A DNA stretch of 64,000 nt, taken from the NCBI GenBank assembly GCA_033439795.1, contig JAUTDP010000011.1:930001-994000 (forward strand), read 5' to 3'. The position numbers and the translations under genes were made by a program. The DNA is from Sordaria brevicollis. Taxonomy: Eukaryota > Ascomycota > Sordariomycetes > Sordariales > Sordariaceae. The notes under the pieces are model-generated. The model searched no databases. It had not been told where the DNA came from and saw only the letters and a program-made list of their open reading frames with translations. Shown in pieces: positions 22,335 to 34,020 of this stretch; position 1 is the first letter of the stretch, and every line of letters starts with the position of its first letter.

Positions 22335-25300
22335 GGTGGGCAACTGGTGTTGGAGGGTTGGCGCGGGTGGTGGACTGGTGGTGGTGGTAGTCGGTGGCTT
22401 GCGCAGTCGGATCTCGGATCCCGATTGCTGTTGGGTGTACTGGTGTACTGGATTGTCGAGGAATTGGAGGACGGGACGGAATGAGGGAGCAATGAAGGGA
22501 AATGGTTGACGGCGGCGGCCCCAGTTTCAGAGTCTTTGAGGGACGGTTTCGACGATCGGCGGGCAGTCGAGAAATGAATCACTCCCGCCGAGCATCGGCC
22601 ACCGGCCCGCCCTTAAAGGCGTATGGCAACATGGGACAAATGGCGGGCAATTGCTAAACAGCCAGTGGGCAGGTTGTGGCAGGCACGGGCAGGCACCGCA
22701 ACACGCCCATGCATAATCGGGGCGGATATGGAGGCGGGACCGCTGAAAATTTTGCCCCGCATCGGTGTTCCTTGGCCCACCACCAAGCCATCCCGGCCGT
22801 CGTGAGCCGTCCCATTTGCAAATGGCCGCCCCTGAGCCCCTGTTGAAGCCATTTTAGTGCCTGAGTGCCCACCTCAGCGTCCACCGCTAACAACGCCCGC
22901 CGCCACAGCGGTGCGGGGCAGTTGTGAGGTTTCAAGATGTCAGGAACATAAAGATGGTCGTGAATTCGGGAAGGGATGTGGATAGAGTAGATGAGAAACA
23001 GAGGAGACGACGTGGGCTAGGTTGAATAAACGACGGGCACTCGCCTGCTTAGCTGCTAAATAGACTTAGGTATCAGCTCTATGTATGGCAATACAGGTAT
23101 TCAGTTTGGAGATGACGCAGAGGCAGTGGTTCAGCCCAAAGCCTACTGTTCACAAGGCCAGTGGGCGTCGACATCACCAAATAGTGCCATTTGGAAAAGG
23201 CCATTTCGGCGGCTCGTGATGTCCGCCTCGTCTCCCATGGTACCAATTGGGACAGCCTGTCGACGGATAGATGTCTTATTTGGGCTAGGTGAGCAGCCAG
23301 GCATCCCGGACGAGTTCAAAACGATCAGCACCAGGCTTCATTTCATAGCCTGGTGGTGACCGGGTGGGCGAAATGTGAATGTGACGTGTGCGGCTGGCCT
23401 GCATATGTTGAGTTGAGATTTGAGTTGGTGAGGTGATATGAGAGACTGGCGCAACAAAGGGATTTCCATCATTTGGAAGACGACCAGAATGCCGTTATCC
23501 GTCAACATCATCAACAGCGTGTGTGGTGTCTTGAAGAAAACGAGTCATGAACATGAGATGCTCACTCATATCCACACATCAGGCGGGACGGAACAAAGTC
23601 ATGTTTATCGGCTAGGGATATTCGGTTATGTTGATCTTTGTCTGTTGGTGAATGAGATAGTGCCAGTGGTTCGAGACTATGTATGATGCTTGAACAGGTA
23701 TTCGAAAGAAGAAAAGGCATGGTATGTCATCCAAAAGTTGAAGGGGTCAATGTCCAGAGAATATCGTCAATGATGGATGATTTGACAAATCGGCAGCAGA
23801 GGTGAGTTTAAACTCATCAACGGCGTGGGTCGAGCAGCCGTAAAGGGTCCGGGTCCCCCGTCGTGGACCTATGTACCTCTAAGCGGGGAACGTGGAACCT
23901 CTCCCGTGGAATGGGACGCATGCTGCCGTGTGACCCGGGGTGGGCCCGTGACTGTGCTTTTGGCCTTGTGTCTTGACTCTTGATGGACGAAACAAAAGAC
24001 TGCTAGAGGTAGTGAAGGAAGACCGACGGGAAGAGAGATGTTGAGGCCTATTTCCTAGACACAGTTGATCGGGATGGTGAGTCTGTGTTCAGCTTGAACA
24101 AAGAAAATGAAAATTACCTTACTGATGGATGGACTTGGCGAGAAATAATTGTTGACTCGACCAGGCCTTATCTTATCAGCAGTCTCACTCGCGGCAGGCA
24201 ACGGCCCGGAGACTTGACTTTGGGGACTGAGTCTTTGCTGGTGGCATTTGAAGCGATCTCAAAGAGTCTACCAACATCAGCTTGAAATAATCTCCGTTTC
24301 CTGAAACAACTTTTGAGGTTTCGACTTAAAAGCGAAGAGGTTTCCAGCCAGGCAATGCCCTCTGCAAGAAGAGACAGCTTTTGGAAGCGTGCTGTATATA
24401 TCTATTGCAGGAAAGCGCCGTGGCAGCCACACAGTTCGGGAGGCAGGAACAAACTGTCAAAGCTCCATCCCTTCCCGGCCGCTCTTGAAGTTCAACTTGA
24501 CCTTCTCATTTCTACCTCTAGTGTAGGTCTTTTCAAAGTTTCAATCAAATCTTCTCTTCCCTTCTTTCACACCCCTTCTTGGAGTCACTGTCAACACCAA
24601 CAGCTCGACCTTCACGAGGGATCGCGATCAACCCTCTCGAGTGTAATGCTGCACGACTTCCACCAGCTCTCGCTACATTACTCTTGCGGATGGCCTGAAA
24701 TGACTCCTACTGGCTCCCTCGACATTCAGGTCGCCTAATCCTTCAGCAACGTCGACTTCCTACTGGCCCAATTCGACCTTGTGCCTCTGTGACATGGGCA
24801 CCAACGCGCATGCAAGCAATAAAGAAGGAAGAAAAAGCATCAAGAAGGGAGGCACATGGGGGAGCCGCCAGAGCATGCTATTGGACGACGCGGCGCGGGG
24901 TTTCTGCACCTGTTCAACCACTGGAAGTGAGTGCCATCCCAACCTGAGCTTTAGCATTTCATCATGGCTTCCTTTTTCTTCACTGTCGATATCCAGTGGA
25001 TATTAAAGATTGTCCCTCAAAAAGACAAGCAAGACATCATCATCATCCTCCTCCCTCTAGCCACCAAAGCACACACGGGACGGAATGCTTGCTGTTTCAC
25101 GTTGGGCTCTATTTGCTTTGCATTTCGCTTGTACTTATCGGCACTCTCTGCACTCTCTGCACTCTGCACCATGAGCCCGACATGATGCACCAAGATGACG
25201 CATTCTCGAGGATATCCAATTGCACGACATTGAAAGTCGAGAAAACCACAAATCAAATCATCACCAGAGAAAGTCAAGTGGAAAGCAGACGATCCGGTCC

Positions 25301-25971
25301 CTGCTCGCTACCACGCTCCCTGGGATACCCTGGCGACGCCCCATTCCGTTGGCGCCAACGTCCCCCTCCACCACGCCCTAAGCAACCTTCCCCAATGTGT
25401 CCCCCTCGTGACGAGGAGACCCTTCCAGACTGCTGGGAGCGGAACAGGGCCAGTGGTGAGTGGACTGCCAGAACTGCCCATGGGCAAAGTGGGCTCTGGG
25501 AAGCTTCCAGCTAGGTTTGGGGATCGTCATCTTTTAAAACTTGATCATCCTCAACACCTTCGATATGAAAATACCTAGGACTATCTTGTTTACATGACAA
25601 CGAAAATACTCATGTCCTGACATCCCACAGTCACCGCACAACAGGTCCAATTCAGGTGTGCACGAACGGAGAACGGATACACGACAGGGTGACCTTAACG
25701 CTCTCGTCCCACCCCGGAAGACACCGGTCTCGAAGCAGTTAGCAGAGGCGCGCCAAGCTCATTAATAGCACACCACCATCCCGTCTTTTCGAAGCCAGCG
25801 AAAGGCCCATGTTCCTGTCCTCTTTACTTACCTTGCATGTTTTCATCCGTTGCTTCGTTGCTTGTCCTGGTTGACTCTTCGCTTTTCTTTCCCCTCATTG
25901 TCATCTTCATCTTCTATGGGCAAACTTACCTAGCCTTGGGCCCAACAACAAACAGCCTCCATTCGCACATG
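22335..25971. other. Long non-coding stretch upstream of threonine synthase and of the phosphatase gene
   Basis: More than 3.5 kb holds only short frames on both strands, none with codon use or motifs of a real protein. It should include the threonine synthase promoter. CT-rich blocks near 24480-24720 and 26220-26340 could belong to a long leader of the downstream gene. An untranslated RNA cannot be excluded. Confidence 0.45.

Positions 25972-26000
<29 letters not shown>
25972..26000 (+). repeat. (TCA)n microsatellite
   Basis: Nearly ten uninterrupted TCA units in the region upstream of the phosphatase gene. Confidence 0.9.
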
Positions 26001-26002
<2 letters not shown>

Positions 26003-26773
26003 TCTACTGTTCACTACACAGTCGAGACAAAGAAACAATCCGTCACTGCCCGCCCGCCCGCCCACAGCAATATCGCCAACTGACGCCATTGCCGTTGTCT
26101 TATCTGCCGCCCGTCTCAGCGCGAACTGCCCGTTGTTTGGCTGTCTCTTGTCTCGTCCATCCATACCTTACTACCTTACTGGGCTCTTATATAACCAGCA
26201 GGGATCAGCGATAAGCCTGTCAACTCTTCCTCTTACGGCCTCGAACCCTCCTCCCTGCCCTGTCAGCCCGTCTCTCTTCATCTCCCCCAACAATACCCCT
26301 ACCCCCTCACCTCACCACTCTTTACTGCTACTACAAATCTAATTCGCCTGGGCCGTGAGCGTGCGCCCCCGGTTCCCTTCATTCCATTGACAACCTCTTC
26401 TCAATTGTCTTGGATCCTCCCGTCTCTGGCAGAAACATCTCTTGTGCAACAAGAACAAGAGACAAGAGACAAGAGACCTTGGCCACTTCACCTTCTGGCG
26501 CCTCCCTTCATCTGTTTGCTGCTATCGACATGTCCCTATGATTCCCTCTTCACCATCCCACGACCTCGATTCATAACAATTGGAATCGCATCATCATCAT
26601 CACTGCCTTTGTTGTTGTTGAACGACGTCGCACGCACGCGCGCCCAAGTCAACGATAAACAGTACGGCTGCACTATAGAGGTAGCTGCCACTAGACTTTA
26701 ACAACCTAGCCTGCTACACGTGTACTAGCTCTGGTCTAGCATATATCATATCCACAACGACGCAGGAACAACA

Positions 26774-29003
26774 ATGGCGACGATTGCTCTTCCACGCCCC
26801 CTCGAGACCCATAGGTCCTCGTCCAACATTGGCTCCGTATCCTCCACCATCACCCTGGAGCCGACCAGTCACCCAGCACCCATTCCCAACAAACATATTC
26901 CCGTTTGCCCTCCAGGTCCAGCTTGCCAGGATGACGCTGATACGCCGCCGTCTTCGCCTTGGCCCGTGACACACGACGCCGACGAGGACTCTACTCCCCA
27001 TTCCTTGCTTTACCCACCTCATCGCTTTCACCATGTCGACTCTGGCGATCTCTCACTCTACAAGATCGACGCCGCCGATGTAGCTGCCGCCCTGGATTAT
27101 CTTTCGAGACAACCCCTACCAGATCCACAGCACGTCTTCCCCTGGTATCATGGACTTCACCCACGGAACCAAGTCCAACAGCACTTCTTCATCGCTCGAA
27201 AGCGTGCTCTGAGAAAGACCCCGGCTTGTCTTCGTGGTATTACCATTGTCAAGGCCGATGGAGACCTCAACGTCTCTCGTCTCAAGGGTGCAATCGCTCC
27301 TCACGAGTTTCTGCATATGGGCGCCGCCGAATTCATCGATGTTGACCCCGTCGACGGCTTTTCCGTCCGCAACTTCCAGATCCAAGCCGCCAAGGCTGCC
27401 ATGACGAGCGATATCATTGTCTATGGCGATGACGAAGTGGCCGTCCGCAAGCTGGGGTGGGATATCGCTACTGCCCAACAAAAGTGGCGGTACAAGCACG
27501 AGCTGCAGCGTCACTGGGTTCCCGAGTACAACACCTTTATCTGCATGAGCCCATTCGATGAGTTCGAAAAGAACCACCGTGAGATTGTGGCAGTCGATTC
27601 AACCGGAAACTTGACGGGGAATGTGTTGGACTTCATCAATCAGGAGAGGCTGGAGATGTATCTCATGACGCAGGCTTCGGAGATTGCACCAAACGTGTGG
27701 TTGGGCCCTACCCCGGATCCAATCATCGAGGAGGACAATGGATACCACATTCAGATTGAGTGCAGCGATATGGGACGCGCCAACACCTGCGCAGCTTTCC
27801 TGCAAGCACTGACTGAGGATGGACTTGGAGAAGTGCGAGAACCGCTTCATTTTGACTTTCCCTCCTCGGGAAGCTTCCTCGTTCCCAACTATTCTCATGC
27901 GGAAGCAGATGCTCTTCTGGACACTTGCAAATGGATCTGGCATCTATCACACGGGACGAGGCCGGATAAAACGCACGGCACCGGCAAAGTGAGATCTCGG
28001 CCACCACTGAGCCCGCGCAAGATTCTCATCCACTGCGCCGACGGTTACACAGAATCCACCGTTCTGGGCATCGCATACTACTGCTATAGCACCGGTCTTC
28101 CCGTCCCCGAAGCCTGGTTGAAGCTGCACACGGTCATGCGACGAAACTTTTTCGCATATCCTTCCGACGTGAACTTTTTGGCGGCCATTGCTCCCCGACT
28201 TCTACAAGAATCACCCATTGGAGTTAACCGGACACTCACGGAAATTACGCAGCTTGTCAACGATGAACCGAAATGGTGGACAGGTTTTGACGGGTCATTA
28301 CCCAGCAGAATCCTGGATTACATGTACCTGGGCAACCTTACCCACGCAAACAATCCGGATCTGCTGAGGGCGATGGGGATCGGCCAGATCCTGAGCGTGG
28401 GTGAGATGGCCATGTGGCGGGACGGCGAGTTGCAGGAGTGGGGTGAGGAGAACACGTGTATTGTGCGAGGAGTGCAGGATAACGGGATTGATCCATTGAC
28501 GGACGAGTTTGAGCGTTGTTTGGAGTTTATTGGTGCGTTGTCTTCCTTTCTTTTCCTCTACTGCTCTTTTGACAAATCGTACGAACACTAACAACCCCCC
28601 TGCAATAGACCGTGGCCGTCGTCTCGGAACCGCAACCCTCGTCCACTGCCGCGTCGGCGTATCCCGCTCCGCCACCATCTGCATCGCCGAAGTTATGCGC
28701 TCCATGGGCATGTCATTCCCACGAGCATACTGCTTTGTCCGCGCCCGACGGCTTAACGTGATCATCCAGCCTCATCTCCGATTTGCCTACGAGCTGCTCA
28801 AATGGGAGGAGTTGCTTCGGTCTCACCAAGACAGCAAGGATTCACACGGCAATTACACCCTGACGGCCGATGGCAAAGAAGATGATGAATCCTGTTCTTC
28901 GTCTTCTTCTTCCGATGGTCAGGGAATCAAGCGCGAGCTGGAGTGGGGTGAGATTGCGAGGGAGGTTGCGTTGATGAATAAGCCTTATTCGAGTTCGAGA
29001 TAA
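26774..29003 (+). CDS. pps1: Pps1-type dual-specificity protein phosphatase
   Basis: Exons 26774-28532 and 28609-29003 are joined over a 76 nt intron (GTGCGT donor, AATAG acceptor), giving 717 residues; the split codon restores Asp587. The C-terminal catalytic domain has the HCxxGxxRS loop VHCRVGVSRSAT (Cys600, Arg606). A second, earlier phosphatase-like loop, IHCADGYTES, has Cys421 but Glu427 where the essential Arg should be, so that domain is probably inactive or structural. This two-domain arrangement is that of yeast Pps1, which acts on phosphotyrosine and phosphothreonine and is linked to cell-cycle control. The first 90 residues are Ser/Pro-rich and disordered. The C-terminal tail has a run of serines. 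No membrane segment is seen. Confidence 0.9.
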
Positions 29004-31160
29004 AGCACGTTCTTTGTTCCGTCTCGAAGACATGGGGTTTTCTGTTCCTTTCGCCAGCCTCGATTAGTTGGAAGGCTGGCGCTTCTTCTTGTACCTTTAA
29101 CATGTCTTCTTTTCTTCTTCGACTTTTTTTTCTTAGGATGGGTTTTCCGGGCTATAAGGTTTCTGCGGTAGGGAGCACAGGACCACCAGAAAGAGAAGGA
29201 TCAACAGGACACACCGCACTTGGACTTGGATCGGTTCCCATGGATTGGATGGAATTGGGAAGGTGGAAGGACGGGAATGCGCCTTCCCTTTGCGAAAGAT
29301 GCCCGGCATCGGGTGGGCACTCGGAGAAGCCTCCGTGCCGTCGTGGCCGTCGTGGCCTGGAAAGAGATGTTTTTTTGATACCCTACACACAAATATTATC
29401 TTGGTCTTCATATTTTGGTTACGTACCTGCGCTTCAGTTCGGTGTCGCATCAGCTCTCTCTCCCATCGCATCGCGTCTGTTGTTTCTCAATTTCGTCGCT
29501 TTGCTTTACCGAAATTTGTGAGCCCGAGACTTGCCAGTCAAGGAAGGTGCGTGCATGTTGGGAAGTGCGATGGACGAGAGAAGGAAGGTGAGTGCGGGGA
29601 GGGGAGGGGGGGAAGAGGGAATTCTTCTCTGAGAGGTGAAGTCAGTCGGAAGGCGCAGTCGGAACTCGGAAGGTACGAGATAGGAGCGGGGTCCTCAATC
29701 GGAATGAAAGAAAATTGACTCAAGCAGCTGCTCCCATGACTCGGTGTCATTGCTTCTCTTTCCATTTCGGTAAACCGACGACGACACCGACGACACGGCC
29801 GCGATAAAAAAGATAACTCTCGATGGTGAAGTTGGTGGTTTCGAATTTTATCGGAACAATGGAGTGGATGGCATGTTGCAGAGCGAGGGAAGTACCCTAG
29901 GGATGCCCGCACACCAGTTTACCTCTATCATATCCTCAAAGCGGACGTACATCACCTGTCTAGCTCCTCCCCTCCATGGCAACCCCGCAAGTAGATTATG
30001 ATGTTAAGCAAAGCTGTCAACCTTGGCAGCAGATCACCTTGATATTTCCGGGTTTATTATCGAAATGGTATGGTAGAGCTGACCAAGAGGGTCCTCAAAA
30101 CGTATTATTAATTCCATCCCATCCCATCCCACGAGAACGTCCGGCCTCAACGGGGGTTGAGTGGCTGCGCCAAACATTCCAGTCTCCACTCCCGATGCTG
30201 GCCCTTGGCAAGAGTTCATGATCGACGCTAAAGCCGAGGGTCCAGTGCGGCTGAAGATCCGTCCATCCATTACATCTCATCTTGCAGGATCTCATCGGGC
30301 ATCTATCTTTTGGTATAGTAGACTCCAGTGGACAACACATCACTCAGGGACCCTCCCCTCCCCTCCCGTCTACCTGGAGGGGGGGGGGGGGGGCTGTGTA
30401 TTATTCCCGGTCTCCGGATCCACCTCGGCCAGCACCCAGCAGGCATGATCTCACCCGTCGTGAGCGTCCGGCCCGGATTTTCACTCGTTACCTCCAAATA
30501 CGACTTTTTTCACAGCGAGCACACCAAAAAGCCATACCATACCATAAGTACCATAACGGAAGTGTCTCCTGCCTTTCTTTGGGAGGGAATGATTCGTCCA
30601 CTCATCAGATGGGGGGAAACGAAAAAAAGAGTTGTTTGACGCGCACGAGTTTCGGGTTTCCCCATGTCACTGTCGTGTCTTCTTCTTCAGCTCCCCCACT
30701 TCAAGACCAACTAACCAGAAATGTTCCATACCTAGTTACCTACTGTATGTATTGGATAGGATATGGATGGAATAGGATACGGTGATGAATGATCGACGGA
30801 GATGGCTTCACGCTCCAGCAAGTGCAACGACCTATGGTATAACACTAAAGACTTCTTAGGGTTTCTTAGCATTTTCAGCTGGACTAGTTCTACATTGGAC
30901 GGTTTACACATCCAGCAAGTGATCGACTGGTCTGGTGGATTTCCAGGTTCAGCTGGGTTTTTGACTCTTGCTCGAGCTATTTTTTTGTCTTTCTGCATGC
31001 AGAAAGATGTTGTGGTTTTTATTTTTTTTGGGCTCAAGCGGTGTGCATGGGTGGGAATAGCGTCGGAGTTTGGGAGTTATTGTGAGGTAGTCAGCCACGA
31101 ACAACGATAGAAGCGGTTGATGGGTTTGGCGCTGGTGCTCGAGATGTATTATCATGTATG
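29004..31160. other. Intergenic region with simple-sequence tracts
   Basis: More than 2 kb without a recognisable gene. Several CCATC/CATCC-type short repeats lie near 30110-30130, and open frames on both strands look random. Confidence 0.45.
30379..30393 (+). repeat. Homopolymer of 15 G
   Basis: Fifteen consecutive G in the intergenic region; length is likely variable and prone to sequencing error. Confidence 0.9.
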
Positions 31161-31168
31161 TATATAAG
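31161..31168 (+). promoter_or_regulatory. Probable TATA box of the CVNH gene
   Basis: TATATAAG lies 184-191 nt upstream of the ATG at 31352. A CT-rich stretch (CTTCCTCTTCC) lies between it and the start, as in many fungal leaders. Confidence 0.5.
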
Positions 31169-31351
31169 TCTGGGTCTTGTAGTTTTTTCTTGCATCTTGT
31201 CCTTCTCGTCATTCATCCTCCTTGCAAGTCAAAATCACCAACCACCCTTTGCTTTCCAGGCACTCTGATCTCCCCCATTCATTCAAAACATCATCTCTGA
31301 CTAACCTTTTCCTTTTCCTTCCTCTTCCTCTTCCTCTTCGAAAGAAAAAAA

Positions 31352-32870
31352 ATGGCCTTCTACAACAGCTGCCGCGGAGTCGAGCTCAACGGGTCAACAC
31401 TCGCTGCTCAGTGCCAGTGCAACGATGGTTCCTGGCGCTACTCGGCGATTGACCTCGACGAGTACATTGGCAACAATGATGGAAAGTTTGACACCAGGAC
31501 GAACCAGTTCTTTGCCACGGCCTCTAACGCCCACCTGGAGGGCTCAGTCCTCCATGCCAAGTTGAAGAACAGCTATGGTGGCTACAATGACGAGCAGACG
31601 GTTGACCTTAACCTGTTCATCACCAACGATGATGGGTATTTGAAGTTTAAGCAGTACATGTGGGTTTCTTCTTCCTCACACTACCACTCCAACCAACAAC
31701 GCCTGAGCTCTTCTTCTTGTTCGAACTGCTAGCAACTTAACCTCTTTGCTAACCTACCAACCAACCTAACCATAAGGCACGAATCCATCCTCAAAACCGG
31801 CACCCTCTACTACCTCGAGGGCAGCGTCCTCAAAGGTCTCGTGCTCGGATACAACGGCAAGTTCAACTACACCGAGATCGACCTCAACGAGCACTACGCC
31901 AACAAGAACGGCTGCTTCCAGTCCGACGACAACCACTTTTACCACTCGTCCCAGAACCTCAGGCTCGACCCGTCGCCGGGGGCACTGACCCTCAAGGCCG
32001 AGCTGATGAACTGGAACAAGGAGTGGCAGAAAGCCGAGGTCAACCTGGCTGTTTGCATCATGAACAACAATGGCGGGTTTCAGTTTGTTAGGCAGTAAGT
32101 TCCCCTTCGTCGTCAAAACTCACGTTCCAGATACTAATAAGAATCACAGCGACGGCTTCTGGGACCGCGACGGCTGGTTCGCCAACACCTTCGAGTCCGT
32201 GCCCCTAATCGGCTTCGTCATCGCCGGCGTGCACGCCGCCGCCGGCAACTCGGAGCACGCCGCCCGCGCCCTGGCCAAGTGCGCCAACAGCTCCGTCGTC
32301 TGCGTCGGCGTCGTCGTGGGCTTCATGTTCGGCGAGACCTTGGGGTCCGTCATCGGCGCCGGCATCGCCACGCCCATCGGCATCTGGATCGAGACCGAGA
32401 TCAAGGAGCACCTGATCGAGGACCCGATGCTGCTGGCCCAGTTCGAGGAGGCCACGCTGGGCCGCTACATTGGCGAGACGCTGCTCAACATGGGCATGGC
32501 CGCCATCCCGGGCGATCCGATCGCCAACATGGCGAGCCGGGCCGGCAACGAGGCGTTGAAGAAGACGTTCCAGAAGGCTTTGACCAACTACACGAGGCAG
32601 GTCGTGGCGGGCATGAGGTCGAGCGTGGCGACGACCGAGGTGGAGGCCAAGGTCAAGATTCTGTTGTCTGGGTATGTTTGCCCCTTTCCGTCCCTGAATT
32701 TGGATGTGTGTTGGTATGGTGCTAACAATTGTGATGACAGCATCGGTGATCTCCTCAAGGGCGAGACGCCTGCTAGCTGGAGCGAGGCGGAGGAGAAGGT
32801 TGCGAATGTTTTGCGGCAACGGGGCGCCGAGTTGTTGAATGTGCCGCCTATGGTTAAGTTCAATATTTAA
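31352..32870 (+). CDS. Tandem cyanovirin-N-homology (CVNH) protein with a glycine-zipper region
   Basis: Exons 31352-31653, 31777-32094, 32150-32671 and 32741-32870 (introns 123, 55 and 69 nt) give 423 residues. Residues 1-100 form one CVNH domain (SCRGVELNGSTLAAQC, WRYSAIDLDEYIGNNDGKF, ITNDDGYLKFKQ). Residues 101-206 form a second (YYLEGSVLKGLVLGYNGKF, YTEIDLNEHYANKNGCF, IMNNNGGFQFVR). Each domain is followed by an intron in the same phase, inside the CA of a CAG/CAC codon, which suggests duplication of a whole exon. CVNH domains bind high-mannose glycans in several families. Residues 225-290 are hydrophobic and glycine-rich (VVVGFMFG, GSVIGAGIATPIGIW), a glycine-zipper pattern able to pack in or against membranes. 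No signal peptide is present, so the protein probably starts in the cytosol. Function is unknown; defence, recognition or glycan binding are inferences only. Confidence 0.85.
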
Positions 32871-33921
32871 GGAGAGTATTTTGTGGATGGCATTCGGCCT
32901 ATTTGAGGATTTTGTTTGGAGTTTATCGGTTTTGTTTTGGAAGAGCGAGGAATAGAGAGGAATTTGGAGTTGTTCGTGTCGATGTTATGTGGGGGATGGT
33001 TATGGGTGATGAATGAATGATGACACATTTTCGTTCTTTGAGTTCGAATTTCGCTCAAGAAAAGAAGGTTATGGAATTCGATTTGTGCTGCCAGGTTGAC
33101 GTTGTCGCATTCGACTTGCTCCAGGTCCGCAAATCTGGCGGTTGAGTGACCGGAACGACAGGCGTGGACGTAAATTGGGGAAGCAGATACTGCGAAACGT
33201 GAAAGGGCGAGGTCATCGTTATTCCATTGTTGATGTCGAGTTATTTGGCTGACAACTTTCACGACACTCTGAGCATCCCGCCTGATGAACGCTCCTCTTC
33301 TATCCGCCCATTTGTCCGAGTCCTTGTGGTTTCTGCCTCTCGAGTCAATACCGGGAAGTCACAACTGACCAGTGATCTGAACTCTGTCTCAAAGGCATCG
33401 TGCCTTCCTCACACGGTTTGTCAATGGGCTTTGGATCTCGCTCCTGGTTCCTGCTACAGACTCCAAATCGGGAAAGAGGCGCTTCTTCCAAGTGCTTGCT
33501 AGTGCTGACGGAGACGGGGGGTTGGATGGGGTTGGGGACGAACTTGATAGAACCATGCATGATGCATGAGATGGATTTCTGGAGAATAGGTATGTGACAG
33601 CGAGGCATTTCCAGATCTTATACATGGGGAACATTCGTGCCATTGGGTCGATACCCTCACCTATTCGGTAACCTTCATCCAAACAGCAAATCATTGCAGC
33701 TCAATCGAGTCCAGGCAACAACCTGATATCCTCCTTAGTCCCGGAGGCCTAGCCGCTCAGCCTCCCGTTAGATGCTTCTAGCGGCCCGGGGCCGTGTGCC
33801 GACGTTGCATTGGAGTGCCAGAGCTACCAAACACCGGAGATGTGATGCCGTACCTAGTGCGGGAATACCGTCCTCCCCGGTTGCGGCGTGGCAGGGGAGG
33901 ACCGGCGACAATATCTGCTAG
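32871..33921. other. Intergenic region
   Basis: About 1 kb between the CVNH gene and the DUF7136 gene. No gene or repeat is recognised; the end holds the promoter of the next gene. Confidence 0.4.
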
Positions 33922-33929
33922 TATATATA
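33922..33929 (+). promoter_or_regulatory. Probable TATA box of the DUF7136 gene
   Basis: TATATATA lies 92-99 nt upstream of the ATG at 34021. Confidence 0.55.
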
Positions 33930-34020
33930 TGCGGTCTGTCTCGGTTCGCTATGGCGATATCTGGTTTTGCCCCTTCTCTCATCCCTCACCTCCAGCATAG
34001 GTATCTCCCCTTCTGCCAAA

